Source of the DNA: Clostridia bacterium
Lineage (GTDB): Bacteria > Bacillota > Clostridia > Christensenellales > UMGS416
Reading direction: 5' to 3'
NCBI GenBank assembly: GCA_016938675.1
Contig: JAFGUF010000012.1
Location: forward strand, 119,578-183,577
Length of the DNA: 64,000 nucleotides
The notes under the pieces were generated by a model. That model was not told the DNA's origin. It searched no databases and saw only the letters and a program-made list of their open reading frames with translations. Below are positions 38,801 to 47,766 of this stretch, in pieces. The position numbers and the translations under genes were made by a program. Within the stretch, counting starts at the first letter, position 1. The number at the start of each line of letters is the position of its first letter.

Positions 38801-39625
38801 TTACTGAATAAACAAAAGCAAACTCACAGCCATCACAGCCATGCCGGACAAAAGCCCGTACAACGAAAGATGCGGCTCGCCATACTCGCGGGAGGCAGGC
38901 AGCAGCTCATCGAGTGCTATAAACACCATTATTCCTGCAACGGAGGCAAAAAGCACACCGAAAATTACATCATTCAATATAGGCATCAGCACAAGGAAGG
39001 CAATCAGCGCGCCTATAGGCTCGGCGGCGCCGGAGAGAAATGAATACCAGAAGGCTTTCTTTTTGCTGCCTGTGGCGAAGTATATCGGCACGGACACGGC
39101 TATGCCCTCAGGAATATTATGAATAAGTATTGCAGTCGCTATGGCTACGCCCAATGCAGGGCTTTGCAGGGTGGATGTGAAGGTCGCTATGCCCTCCGGG
39201 AAGTTATGCACGGCTATTGCTATAGCTGCGTATATGCCGGTATTCATCAGTTTTTTTGTGTCAGCAACCAATTTATCCGGCGGATGGTCAATCTCCTCAA
39301 TGCACCTTGCTTCGTGCGGGTTTTCAAGGCGCGGCACCAGCTTATCAATAAGCGCAATCAGCAGGATTCCTCCGAAAAAGGCCGCCGCTGTCGCCCATCC
39401 GCCCGCCACCGCGCCAAGCGCATGAGTGAGGGATGCCTTCGCTTCGGCGAATATCTCAACAAATGAGACGTATATCATTACCCCGCCTGAAAAGCCAAGG
39501 GCTACAGACAGGAATTTTGTATTTGTCCTTTTCGCTAAAAATGCAATCAAGCTGCCGATGCCCGTTGAAAGCCCGGCGAAAATAGTAAGCCCGAAAGCAA
39601 GCAGTATATTGCTTTTATCTAACAT
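38801..39625 (-). CDS. zupT: ZIP-family divalent metal transporter
   Basis: 274 residues with eight predicted membrane helices. The two signature motifs are HNFPEGIATF (helix 4) and HNIPEGIAVSVP (helix 5), which line the metal path in ZupT-like importers of zinc, iron or manganese. A histidine- and acid-containing loop (ENPHEARCIEEIDHPPDK) between helices 3 and 4 is the usual variable metal-binding loop. Single gene; no Zur- or Fur-like box is certain upstream. Confidence 0.95.
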   Translation of the reverse strand: MLDKSNILLAFGLTIFAGLSTGIGSLIAFLAKRTNTKFLSVALGFSGGVMIYVSFVEIFAEAKASLTHALGAVAGGWATAAAFFGGILLIALIDKLVPRLENPHEARCIEEIDHPPDKLVADTKKLMNTGIYAAIAIAVHNFPEGIATFTSTLQSPALGVAIATAILIHNIPEGIAVSVPIYFATGSKKKAFWYSFLSGAAEPIGALIAFLVLMPILNDVIFGVLFASVAGIMVFIALDELLPASREYGEPHLSLYGLLSGMAVMAVSLLLFIQ

Positions 39626-39910
39626 AAATACCCAACCTTAATTATATCTGCTATGATTATATCACATAATGTTCGTTCAGGCTTACTTTTTTATTATTTT
39701 ACGGAAATATCCTTATGTTCAGTGAATAAGCATATTCTTTACTCATTATTCTGACTATATACAAAAAAACATTACGTGTTATAATTATCCATATAATTAA
39801 ATTTATAGTTAGGCTTTATATTATACTTCTAATAATATACTAGAATACATTGAATGAAACTATACTTTTAGTGATGCTAAAATTATTATCGAGAAAGAAA
39901 GGTAAGTAAT

Positions 39911-40780
39911 ATGAGAATTGATGATATTTTTGAGATTGGTGCAGAGGAACTTTGGGCAAAGAGAGAAAGTGGGAAAAAAATACATGGCAATAATATTAGT
40001 GCTGCTGGAAATCAATCACAAATAAGTTTCAATAAATGGCTAGATAGGGTCACACCAAATAATGTAAGAGTTTTATCAGGACATATTGTTGGGAAGAATA
40101 AAGAAATAAGTCCTCAGATTGATACAATCATTACAGATAGTCAAAACATATCCTCTTTATTCACAAGTGAAGATGGAACAAATTACGTGCCAATATCGTC
40201 AGTTTATGCAGTAGGTGAGATAAAGTCAACATTTACCCATGCAAAACAAGAATCAGGAAAAAGTTATATAGATAAGTTCGTAGAAAATAAGGAAATAATT
40301 GATGAAAAACTTGGCCATGTTCTAGAAGTCAATACAATGTTCGATGGTCAAACAAAAAACCCTCTGCTAGAACATATGGTTTTCAACTCCACAAGCCCAT
40401 GGATGAATAAGATATTTCATTTTCTATTCTGTTTTTCAAAAGGAACGGCTAAACTGGAGAATTTGAAAAAAGAGTTTCAAAAAAATGATAAAAAATACTT
40501 ACCAAATCTAACTGTTATGATGGACAGTTATTCAATATTTTACTGTAACAAAGAATATAAAGCCGAAAAGTATCCAGAATATATAGGTCAAGCCGGAAGT
40601 TGGGTTCTGAATCCATTTGACGAGAATCCCAATTGTTCTCAAATGGCTAATAACTTAGGGTTCTTTTACTATCTTTTAATGCAACACATAAACAACAGCT
40701 TGCTTAACGATAGAGATATTTTGCCGTATTTTGAAAGTTTTATTTTATCAAAAAAAAGTACTATAATTTCATTAAGCTAG
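39911..40780 (+). CDS. Probable PD-(D/E)XK-type nuclease, DUF6602-like
   Basis: 289 residues. The central segment has an aspartate (SPQIDTIITDS) followed about 40 residues later by VYAVGEIKST, the D...E-x-K spacing of restriction-endonuclease-fold nucleases; the layout is that of DUF6602 proteins. Helical C-terminal half with no other motifs. The gene is clearly more AT-rich than its neighbours and lies alone between unrelated genes, which suggests horizontal gain. Such proteins occur in defence contexts, but no partner methylase or ATPase is next to it. Nuclease activity is inferred. Confidence 0.65.
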   Translation: MRIDDIFEIGAEELWAKRESGKKIHGNNISAAGNQSQISFNKWLDRVTPNNVRVLSGHIVGKNKEISPQIDTIITDSQNISSLFTSEDGTNYVPISSVYAVGEIKSTFTHAKQESGKSYIDKFVENKEIIDEKLGHVLEVNTMFDGQTKNPLLEHMVFNSTSPWMNKIFHFLFCFSKGTAKLENLKKEFQKNDKKYLPNLTVMMDSYSIFYCNKEYKAEKYPEYIGQAGSWVLNPFDENPNCSQMANNLGFFYYLLMQHINNSLLNDRDILPYFESFILSKKSTIISLS

Positions 40781-40912
40781 ACAGCTTTTAAATTTTTATT
40801 GATAATTCAATTCATAAGATACAGTTTTTGTTTCGACAATTATCACCTGAATTACATATAGGGGATTATTGAAATCATGCATAAATACTATTTCAATATT
40901 AGGAAATAAGCT

Positions 40913-40936
40913 AAGGCCGCATCGAAAGCGGCCTTT
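40913..40936. terminator. Bidirectional terminator between the nuclease-like gene and the lipoprotein gene
   Basis: Eight perfect pairs AAGGCCGC/GCGGCCTT with a seven-base loop; short T tails on both strands. Confidence 0.7.
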
Positions 40937-40972
40937 AGATTGTTAATGAGTCATATTATGTTAAAATTTAAT

Positions 40973-41275
40973 TCATCCTATCTTCTCAATACCCATCACA
41001 TTGACCTGTGCAGGGTAGCTCTCCATAACCAGCCCGTCATACTCAATAGTTACTTGGTCACCGACTGCAAAGCTCACTTCACTGCCCGATATATCCACGC
41101 TTATTTTGTCCGCCGAACGCAGGATGTCCTCGCCGTCAAACGGCTCAATGATTGCCCTGTCGCCGCTCAATTCAATGATTGTGCCGGAAAATGTTATTTT
41201 TTCCTCCTGCTTTTCGCAGGACACTGCAAGCAGCATTATAAGAACCGCCATAAAAATAATAAGTATCTTTTTCAT
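40973..41275 (-). CDS. Small lipoprotein with an OB-like beta domain
   Basis: 100 residues. The lipoprotein signal ends at LLAVSC (C20). The mature 80 residues are beta-rich (ITFSGTIIELSGDRAIIEP...FAVGDQVTIEYDG), like the small DUF3221/YobA-type beta-barrel domain found in many Bacillota lipoproteins. Function unknown. AAGGAAG precedes the ATG. Confidence 0.75.
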   Translation of the reverse strand: MKKILIIFMAVLIMLLAVSCEKQEEKITFSGTIIELSGDRAIIEPFDGEDILRSADKISVDISGSEVSFAVGDQVTIEYDGLVMESYPAQVNVMGIEKIG

Positions 41276-41376
41276 GTATTCACTTCCTTTTTAGTTTTAT
41301 ATCTTTTTTGACGATAACTCCCTGCATTAAGTTCCGCGAATAATTGGTTTATTCTCTGCAAATAAAAAATAATTGC

Positions 41377-41823
41377 TTATATACTCCCAATCTCCGACAA
41401 TGTATAATCTCTGTCTCCCTTATCCTCGACTTTTTCCGCTGCGCTCAGCGCAAGCTCACTATTCTTCTGCTTGTTTTCTTCATCTCCGAGCGTCTTGTAT
41501 GCCCTGGCCACCGCTTCATATCCAAAGGCAAGGTCAAAGCCGCCAATGCCGTTATCAAGGCAAAGATTTAGGCTGGCCTCCCCGTGATAAAGCGCACTCT
41601 GCCCCATCCCCAGAATGGAATACACTCTTGATACCTGCCACTCGCCCCTCGCAAATTCCAAAGGCGTGCCTATCTGCATCCAATGATAGAGCGACGCATG
41701 TGCTGTATGAATCATTTCCCTGTCCTCTTTATCTGTCCGTTCCTTTTTATCTATTAAATCCCACGTTTTATTGAAGTAGCCTATGGCCAGCTTTTTGTGC
41801 ATATCCCTTTCGTCCTGTGTCAT
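41377..41823 (-). CDS. TPR-like small protein
   Basis: 148 residues from ATG 41823 (AGGAG eight bases upstream; an earlier TTG is too close to the site). Entirely helical: three to four helix pairs with TPR-like spacing, such as EFARGEWQVSRVYSILGMGQSALYHGEASL and FDLAFGYEAVARAYKTLGDEENKQKNSELALSAA. Proteins of this kind occur widely in Bacillota with no fixed role; probably cytoplasmic protein binding. Confidence 0.75.
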   Translation of the reverse strand: MTQDERDMHKKLAIGYFNKTWDLIDKKERTDKEDREMIHTAHASLYHWMQIGTPLEFARGEWQVSRVYSILGMGQSALYHGEASLNLCLDNGIGGFDLAFGYEAVARAYKTLGDEENKQKNSELALSAAEKVEDKGDRDYTLSEIGSI

Positions 41824-41972
41824 TTGCAATTCTCCTTTTATTTTTTATATAGCCCGATTTAGCAATAAAAAAACGAAAATCACGCTTATATAGCCAAAAC
41901 GCAAAAAAACTGTCCGTTTTTTTCAAAATATATGCTATAATTTTTTAAAATAAATTTATCCGGAGGAAAGTT

Positions 41973-42710
41973 ATGAACTTTTTCAGCGCTTCACCCCACG
42001 GGCTATTCCTTGAGGAATATGATATCCTTCATCTTTCGGCAATTCTCTTTTTCACAGCAGCTATTATTCTATCTATTGTATTCAGAAAGAAAATAAGAAA
42101 TGCCAAGCATGAAAATATATTTCGCTATGTCATCACTATTATTGCCATAATATTTGAAGTGGTATTCAAAATCTGGGATGTAAGGGTGCACCACGGCACA
42201 ATGCTATCTGATTACCTGCCCCTTGATTTATGCGCAATTTCCCTGTACCTATGCTGGTTTTTAAGCTTCACCAAGGCACAGTGGATATTCAAGCTGGTCT
42301 ATTTCTATTCAATAGGCGCGCTGGTATCCCTTTTTGTGCCGGAGCTAGGAGGCTTCGGGCCGAACCATTTCAGGTACTACCACTATTTCTATGTGCACGG
42401 CTACATTGTCTTTACTGCAATTTACTTCGCAGTGGTGCTCGGATACAAAATCACATTCAAAGACTTCCTTCGTGCAACGGGCATACTCATTGTGCTTGCC
42501 GGCTTTGTAATGCTGGTTGACTATCTGTGCGACGCCAACTACATGTACCTGATGCATAAGCCGGAGTCGGGCTCTCCGCTTGATTTGTTCGGGCCTTGGC
42601 CGGATTACCTCGCCGGGCTCATCGGCATAAGCCTTGGCACTTTTGTGCTTGCCTACCTGCCGTGGTTTTTCATCAACAGGAAAGAGAAAAAACAGCAAAT
42701 AGAAAATTAA
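41973..42710 (+). CDS. YwaF-type integral membrane protein (TIGR02206)
   Basis: 245 residues with seven membrane helices. The conserved features of this family are visible: an N-terminal histidine region (YDILHLSAI), LPLDLCAISLYL at helix 3, and the HYFYVHGYIVF segment with clustered His/Tyr. The family is uncharacterised. A CGGAGG precedes the ATG. Single gene with a good terminator. Confidence 0.85.
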   Translation: MNFFSASPHGLFLEEYDILHLSAILFFTAAIILSIVFRKKIRNAKHENIFRYVITIIAIIFEVVFKIWDVRVHHGTMLSDYLPLDLCAISLYLCWFLSFTKAQWIFKLVYFYSIGALVSLFVPELGGFGPNHFRYYHYFYVHGYIVFTAIYFAVVLGYKITFKDFLRATGILIVLAGFVMLVDYLCDANYMYLMHKPESGSPLDLFGPWPDYLAGLIGISLGTFVLAYLPWFFINRKEKKQQIEN

Positions 42711-42717
42711 CACTTAA

Positions 42718-42740
42718 CCGCCGTATCCGGCGGATTTTTT
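42718..42740 (+). terminator. Terminator of the YwaF-like gene
   Basis: A six-pair CCGCCG/CGGCGG stem (42718-42723 with 42728-42733), four-base loop and T-rich tail. Confidence 0.85.
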
Positions 42741-42878
42741 ATTTTTCCAACCTTGTTTTTTCGCTCGATAGCCTTTTTGGCTTTTCTGCAAAAAAAATAA
42801 ATTTAATAATAAAATAAAATTCAGTTATTACCATATTTATGCTATAATTTACGGATAATACATTTTATCGGACAGTAT

Positions 42879-43319
42879 ATGAGAAAAAAAACAGAGAAAA
42901 TACTAGAGGAAATTGATAACAGCCTTTCCCTTGCCGAGTTTTTGCAAAACAATGAGGGTCAGTTTGAGCTGCTGACTATCGGCGAATATATTGAGCTGGA
43001 AATTGCCAAAAGAGGCCTGAAAAAAGAGCAGATCATAAGAGACAGCGGTATTATAAAGAGATATTTCAATCAGATAATATCCGGCGCAAAAAGCCCAACA
43101 AGAAGGTATATTATAAGGATACTGCTGAGCATGGAGCTGGATTTGCCTGACATACAATGGTACCTGAAAGCATGCGACTATAATCAATTGTTTGTGAAGA
43201 ACAAGCGTGACGCCATCATAATATACTGCGTAAATCAAAAATTATCAGTCAAGGAATGCAACGAAATGCTCAATAATGTAGGTCTGGAGAATTTGGGATT
43301 TGAAGATATTAGAAGATAA
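42879..43319 (+). CDS. Helix-turn-helix regulator paired with a Ser/Thr kinase
   Basis: 146 residues. An XRE-like helix-turn-helix is visible at about 40-90 (TIGEYIELEIAKRGLKKEQIIRDSGIIKRYFNQIISGAKSP). The C-terminal half is helical. Its last 20 bases overlap the start of the kinase gene, so the two are made together, and the kinase may modify it. Such HTH-kinase pairs recur in Clostridia; the target is not known. Confidence 0.78.
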   Translation: MRKKTEKILEEIDNSLSLAEFLQNNEGQFELLTIGEYIELEIAKRGLKKEQIIRDSGIIKRYFNQIISGAKSPTRRYIIRILLSMELDLPDIQWYLKACDYNQLFVKNKRDAIIIYCVNQKLSVKECNEMLNNVGLENLGFEDIRR

Positions 43320-44883
43320 AGGCTACCTTAATAAGAAGCACCTTTGCACAGGCGGCGAGGGCGAAGTGTATTTAGTCAAGCTTGAGGAGAAGGAATATAT
43401 TGCGAAGATTTTCCCGCTGCTTGCAGACGAATCTATTGATGTGCTCAAAACTATCCAGAGGCTTTCCATAAAGGGCATACCAAAAATCCACGAAATATTC
43501 AATTATGAAGACAAAACAATTGTTATCCGCGATTATATAGAGGGCACTACCCTATATGATGAGATAAGGAAAAATGAGTACCTTTCCTTAAAGCGCGCCA
43601 AAAACATCATTTTAAATATCTGCGAAACATTAAAGCAGCTGCACAACGCAAAACCAAACCCCATAATCTACCGGGACTTAAAGCCCGAAAACATAATTGT
43701 CTCCCCCCTTGGCGATATTCACCTGATTGACTTCGGCATAGCAAGGTACTACAAAAAGGAACAGACCAGAGACACAGTGCTGGCAGGAACAAAGGGCTAC
43801 ACAGCGCCCGAAGTGATGGCTGGCATACAAAGCGACAATAGGAGCGACATATATTCGGCGGGGCTTCTGTTTTATGAAATGATTACCGGCAAAAGCATCC
43901 TTTCTCCGCCTTTCCAGATAAGGCCGGTAAAAGAATCCAACGAGTACCTGCCGGAGTGGCTGGACATAGTGATCAAGAAAGCAACAGATATTAACCAGAC
44001 AAACCGGTATAAACTCATTGACGATTTTATGGATGCCATAGAAAACCCTGTAATTCCGAAAAAAAAGACTGCAAAAAAGGTGTACATAAAAGCTGCGCTA
44101 ATAGCGCTGGCCGGCCTTGCTGCTATCGGAGCTATATATGCGGCGCTTAAGCTCGGGATATTTGATAATCACTCAGATGCAGCCCCGCCTGCCCTAAACA
44201 ACATCCCCACCAGCGCAATTGATGAAAAATATACTGTGCTTATCCATCTGGATTTCGACAGCGAAGAGGACAAATCCTGGATAATGGGCTTCGACGAAAA
44301 TAGCCATGTGGAACTAGCTGACAGCCAGCTGATTGTCCCCTCGAGCTACAACATCGACTATATTATGAAGCCAGGCATGTTTGTTCACTTTAAAGTAATT
44401 CAGCCAAAATACGGCTTTGTAAGTGCCGGGGCATACAGAATCAATGCGCCTGTTAATTTCGAGGCTATTTATCATAATGATCATGAAAACCGCGACTACA
44501 CCTCAAGAACGATTTACTTGGACGGTGCACCATTCAAAAACAATGGCCAGGTAGTAGATGCCATTATCTATATAACGGAGGACTGCAGCGTAGTTTACGC
44601 AATAGCAATTGATGATCAAAACAAAAAAATATGCTACCTCTCATACAGAGTGCCCGATAGCCTTAAGGATATTCCTCTGTATATTGAAATAGGCAATTTT
44701 ACAGGCGGCGCCGAGAACGTTCTGGTTGACTCAATAATAGTTGCAAGCGGGTCGCTGCGCATGTACCTGGATGATAACTTCAAAAGCTATGCAGAATACA
44801 AATCGATAGTTGACGCCTTTCTTTCAAAGGATACTGACAGCCTTGAAGAAATCATCATAAAACCAGCTGATGAATGGAACTAG
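43300..44883 (+). CDS. Membrane Ser/Thr protein kinase with an extracellular domain
   Basis: 527 residues from TTG 43300 (GGAG about 11 bases upstream), overlapping the HTH gene. The Hanks-type kinase domain spans 10-250: glycine loop GGEGEVYLV, ATP lysine K36, catalytic loop YRDLKPEN (D126), metal-binding DFG (D144) and APE (169-171). One membrane helix (about 261-285) leads to an extracytoplasmic beta-rich domain of about 240 residues. It has no PASTA repeats, so it is not a PrkC-type cell-wall sensor. The ectodomain resembles the middle part of the lipoprotein at 47767 and may bind a carbohydrate or a protein. Confidence 0.92.
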   Translation: MKILEDKGYLNKKHLCTGGEGEVYLVKLEEKEYIAKIFPLLADESIDVLKTIQRLSIKGIPKIHEIFNYEDKTIVIRDYIEGTTLYDEIRKNEYLSLKRAKNIILNICETLKQLHNAKPNPIIYRDLKPENIIVSPLGDIHLIDFGIARYYKKEQTRDTVLAGTKGYTAPEVMAGIQSDNRSDIYSAGLLFYEMITGKSILSPPFQIRPVKESNEYLPEWLDIVIKKATDINQTNRYKLIDDFMDAIENPVIPKKKTAKKVYIKAALIALAGLAAIGAIYAALKLGIFDNHSDAAPPALNNIPTSAIDEKYTVLIHLDFDSEEDKSWIMGFDENSHVELADSQLIVPSSYNIDYIMKPGMFVHFKVIQPKYGFVSAGAYRINAPVNFEAIYHNDHENRDYTSRTIYLDGAPFKNNGQVVDAIIYITEDCSVVYAIAIDDQNKKICYLSYRVPDSLKDIPLYIEIGNFTGGAENVLVDSIIVASGSLRMYLDDNFKSYAEYKSIVDAFLSKDTDSLEEIIIKPADEWN

Positions 44884-44887
44884 CAAT

Positions 44888-44913
44888 AGGGAGCTCTGGG
44901 CTCTCTTTTTTTT
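44888..44913 (+). terminator. Terminator of the HTH-kinase pair
   Basis: A seven-pair stem (44888-44894 with 44900-44906, one wobble), five-base loop and a T run of seven or eight. Confidence 0.82.
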
Positions 44914-44963
44914 GAAAAAAATTATAATATAATTTAATTATTAGATTATAAGGAGAGAAAAAT

Positions 44964-46511
44964 ATGCTAAACGATGACAAAAGAAAAAGCAGAACTGAGG
45001 CACGCACCGACGGGAAACTGCTGAATATGCTGATGAGCGGGGATCAATCCGCACTGCAGCTGGCCCTAGATACCGGCACACCGGGCGCGCAGGCAGCACT
45101 TGAGGAAACCATAGCCAAATATTCGGGCAACGAAAATGTCACTTTCTATAAATTAGGCGGACAGAGGGTATACACAGAAAGCTCAATGCAGGAAGCAAAA
45201 GATGAACTTTTCTCCTTAGCAATGGATGATAAGCTGCTGAAAGACCCTGCATACAGCCAGTCGCTGATAGCGGCACTGAGCGCAAACCCGGCACTGAGCA
45301 GCCAATTGATGAACGAGCTTTCGGCCTTCGCTCAGAAGCTATACGACTATCAGCTGCTGGGCGTGCACATGCAGGTATGCAAAATAGTGGAAGATAAAGC
45401 GGCAACGCAGAAAGTACAAGAGCTGCTGGCGCTTAAGAAAATGCAGTCTGATTTTGAAAACATAATGAATTTCGGGCGCACACCTCAGGAAATAGAAAGG
45501 CGCCGTATACAGCAGCAAAGAGAACTGGAAGAAAAAGAAAGAGTAGAAAAAGCAGCCGCACACATTGATGAGATGATCAAACATATGAATAATGAAACGG
45601 AATCTGACTCAAAGGCGAATACTGCAATTCCGTTTACTAAATTCAAAAACGCAAAGCAGGCTACTCTTTTTAACAAACTGCTGTCAAACAACTTTACTGA
45701 AGTGGACAGTGCTGTCAAATCACTGACAGGCTATGCGATAGAAAAGAAACAATGGGCTTTAGACACCATTAATCAGGCTATTATGATGCTTAAATCCGCA
45801 GCAATAAATAGTAATTCTGTGAGCAATAGCTTTTTTGTGCCAAATAGCAAGTATTTGCTGCTTACCACCTCCGGCATAACTCACCCATTGGCGCCGAAGA
45901 TAGAAAACCCGACATTACTTAAGGAAAAGTGGCTGGTCAACCTGAAAAAAATAGCGAAGTATCCTCTGCTTATGCTCTATGACATTGCTTTTACTCAGGA
46001 GGTTATATACGCTGTGCTGGGGGAAGACAAAAGGATCAATGAAATACTCAAAGACAACCGCCTCGCAAAAAGGATAGTCCGGCTGCTGCAAGGGCAGATG
46101 GTTATTTATGTGCTGTGCAACGATACTCTGCCCGACAATTTAAAAGGCAGAATACATACATGCAAAAGATGCGGAAGGATAGAATTCGAGCATACAAAAA
46201 TATCAATTCAATGCAAAAAGTGCGGAAAGCAGATTGCGAATAATCCAGCAGCCCCGATATTCTATGCACTATGCATTATAGCTGCACCATTTGCCCTGTT
46301 TTCTGATATTAATTCTGCAATGAAATGGATTATATCCGGCTTGGCATTATTAGGGCTTAAATATATAGTATCTTTCTTGGTTCACCATGTGAAGGGCATG
46401 CGAATATATTCTGAATACAAAAAGAACAACGAAAAGTATAACCTTAGCCCAAAGGAGCTATACAAAGCGCAGAGAGATATGATTGCTCAATACAAAAATA
46501 AGCAGCAGTAA
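44964..46511 (+). CDS. Zinc-ribbon membrane protein of unknown function
   Basis: 515 residues. A long soluble N-terminal part (about 1-390) is helical, with a coiled-coil stretch rich in Arg/Gln/Glu at about 170-215 (RRRIQQQRELEEKERVEKAA). A four-cysteine zinc ribbon (CKRCG ... CKKCG, about 398-418) comes just before two membrane helices (about 428-445 and 450-472) and a charged C-terminal tail. No family recognised. It lies between the HTH-kinase pair and a HEAT-repeat gene, all on the plus strand, and may be a kinase substrate or adaptor; this is inference from position only. Confidence 0.75.
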   Translation: MLNDDKRKSRTEARTDGKLLNMLMSGDQSALQLALDTGTPGAQAALEETIAKYSGNENVTFYKLGGQRVYTESSMQEAKDELFSLAMDDKLLKDPAYSQSLIAALSANPALSSQLMNELSAFAQKLYDYQLLGVHMQVCKIVEDKAATQKVQELLALKKMQSDFENIMNFGRTPQEIERRRIQQQRELEEKERVEKAAAHIDEMIKHMNNETESDSKANTAIPFTKFKNAKQATLFNKLLSNNFTEVDSAVKSLTGYAIEKKQWALDTINQAIMMLKSAAINSNSVSNSFFVPNSKYLLLTTSGITHPLAPKIENPTLLKEKWLVNLKKIAKYPLLMLYDIAFTQEVIYAVLGEDKRINEILKDNRLAKRIVRLLQGQMVIYVLCNDTLPDNLKGRIHTCKRCGRIEFEHTKISIQCKKCGKQIANNPAAPIFYALCIIAAPFALFSDINSAMKWIISGLALLGLKYIVSFLVHHVKGMRIYSEYKKNNEKYNLSPKELYKAQRDMIAQYKNKQQ

Positions 46512-46569
46512 TTTGCGTGCACATAATATGGATGAAATCGAAAACACGGACTAAAAGAAAGGCATTAAA

Positions 46570-47160
46570 ATGTTTATTATAGAAAAAGATTTATCGGAAG
46601 ATATATTAAAGGACATAAAAAAATATACAAAGAGGAAGAAATTCGTTAAGCTTGCAGAAATGCTAAGCTATAAATACAGCATAGAACGAGCAGCCAAGGA
46701 GTATTCATGGGAAAGCTCATGGGGCTACACACACAAAGAAGAGAAGATACGGCTGATTGAAAGCTATTCCGCGAAAATAAGGAAAGAGGCTGCGATAGCC
46801 TTAGGCATTGTGGCAAAAGAAGAGGCATATGACCCATTGCTAAATGCCATTGGCGACATAAACGCAGACGTACGAAGGTGCGCCGAAAAATCCCTGGAGC
46901 AGATAGGCCACACTGAATGGCAGGACATAGTAAAAGGCGACTCAGATGACTATAAGAGGATGGGCGCATCCCAAGACCAGCTGGCTGTTATCCCATTGAG
47001 CTATGCGCTGAAGTGCACCGACGACAGAGAAACAGAAAAAAAGCTTTCCGCTGCATTTAAGCAATTGGCATTGGACATAAAAAGCGAAGCAGCATTCAAT
47101 GCTATGGCCTTTATAGAGGCCAAATCGCTGCAGCGAAACCTCCGAGACCTTGGCGTTTAA
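46570..47160 (+). CDS. HEAT-repeat protein
   Basis: 196 residues. Two clear HEAT units, IRKEAAIALGIVAKEEAYDPLLNAIGDINADVRRCAEKSLEQIGH, sit in the middle, flanked by helical segments. No signal peptide or catalytic motif; likely a cytoplasmic binding protein. AAAGGC precedes the ATG. 58 bases after the zinc-ribbon gene, so probably on the same transcript. Confidence 0.78.
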   Translation: MFIIEKDLSEDILKDIKKYTKRKKFVKLAEMLSYKYSIERAAKEYSWESSWGYTHKEEKIRLIESYSAKIRKEAAIALGIVAKEEAYDPLLNAIGDINADVRRCAEKSLEQIGHTEWQDIVKGDSDDYKRMGASQDQLAVIPLSYALKCTDDRETEKKLSAAFKQLALDIKSEAAFNAMAFIEAKSLQRNLRDLGV

Positions 47161-47261
47161 AGCAGCAAATCCATAAGCAGCATTTGGGGAGCTGCGGGCT
47201 CACTAGTTTTTTATTTTAAATCTTGCTAAGGTTAATTTATTAAATTAAGGAGAGAGTGAAT

Positions 47262-47651
47262 ATGGAAGACAGAAACAATCAAAGGAAGACTATCAGGGAT
47301 TTCGATGCTGCAGAAAATATCGGCGAGATCATTGAGCAATGGGCAAAGAAAGCATTCTTCTCAAAGGGAAATCCGCTGATGAAAAAAACAATGGACACAG
47401 AAAACATCCCTTACTGCTATCATTCTGCCGGGGTATATGCGTGCGCTTATTTAACAATTAATATTACAGACAACAAAGCACACATGGAGGCCTGGATAGA
47501 ATACGACCTTTTAATTCGACTAGTCTCATTTTTCATTATACCGAAGCAGCAGAAACTCGAAAGCAAATCCCCGGTTCAAGCATTGCAAAGGCTTATGTAT
47601 AAGCGCAAAATCTCCAAGCTCTTGGTATCGTTAGGGCAGCCCAAAATATAG
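47262..47651 (+). CDS. Small protein of unknown function
   Basis: 129 residues from ATG 47262, nine bases after AAGGAG; a GTG two codons earlier is too close to the site. The sequence is a mixed alpha/beta segment (YCYHSAGVYACAYLTINITDNKAHMEAWIEYDLLIRLVSFFIIP) followed by a basic helix (QALQRLMYKRKISKLLVS). The hydrophobic stretch LLIRLVSFFIIP might touch the membrane, but it is too short for a firm call. No family recognised. Confidence 0.6.
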   Translation: MEDRNNQRKTIRDFDAAENIGEIIEQWAKKAFFSKGNPLMKKTMDTENIPYCYHSAGVYACAYLTINITDNKAHMEAWIEYDLLIRLVSFFIIPKQQKLESKSPVQALQRLMYKRKISKLLVSLGQPKI

Positions 47652-47766
47652 GCATACAAAACTGAAGCGGAATGCATTTATTGCTTGCATATAATAGCAT
47701 TTATGGATAAAATGTATTAATATATAAATTTGTGTTTTTAAAATAACAGATAGGAAGGTAAATTAG

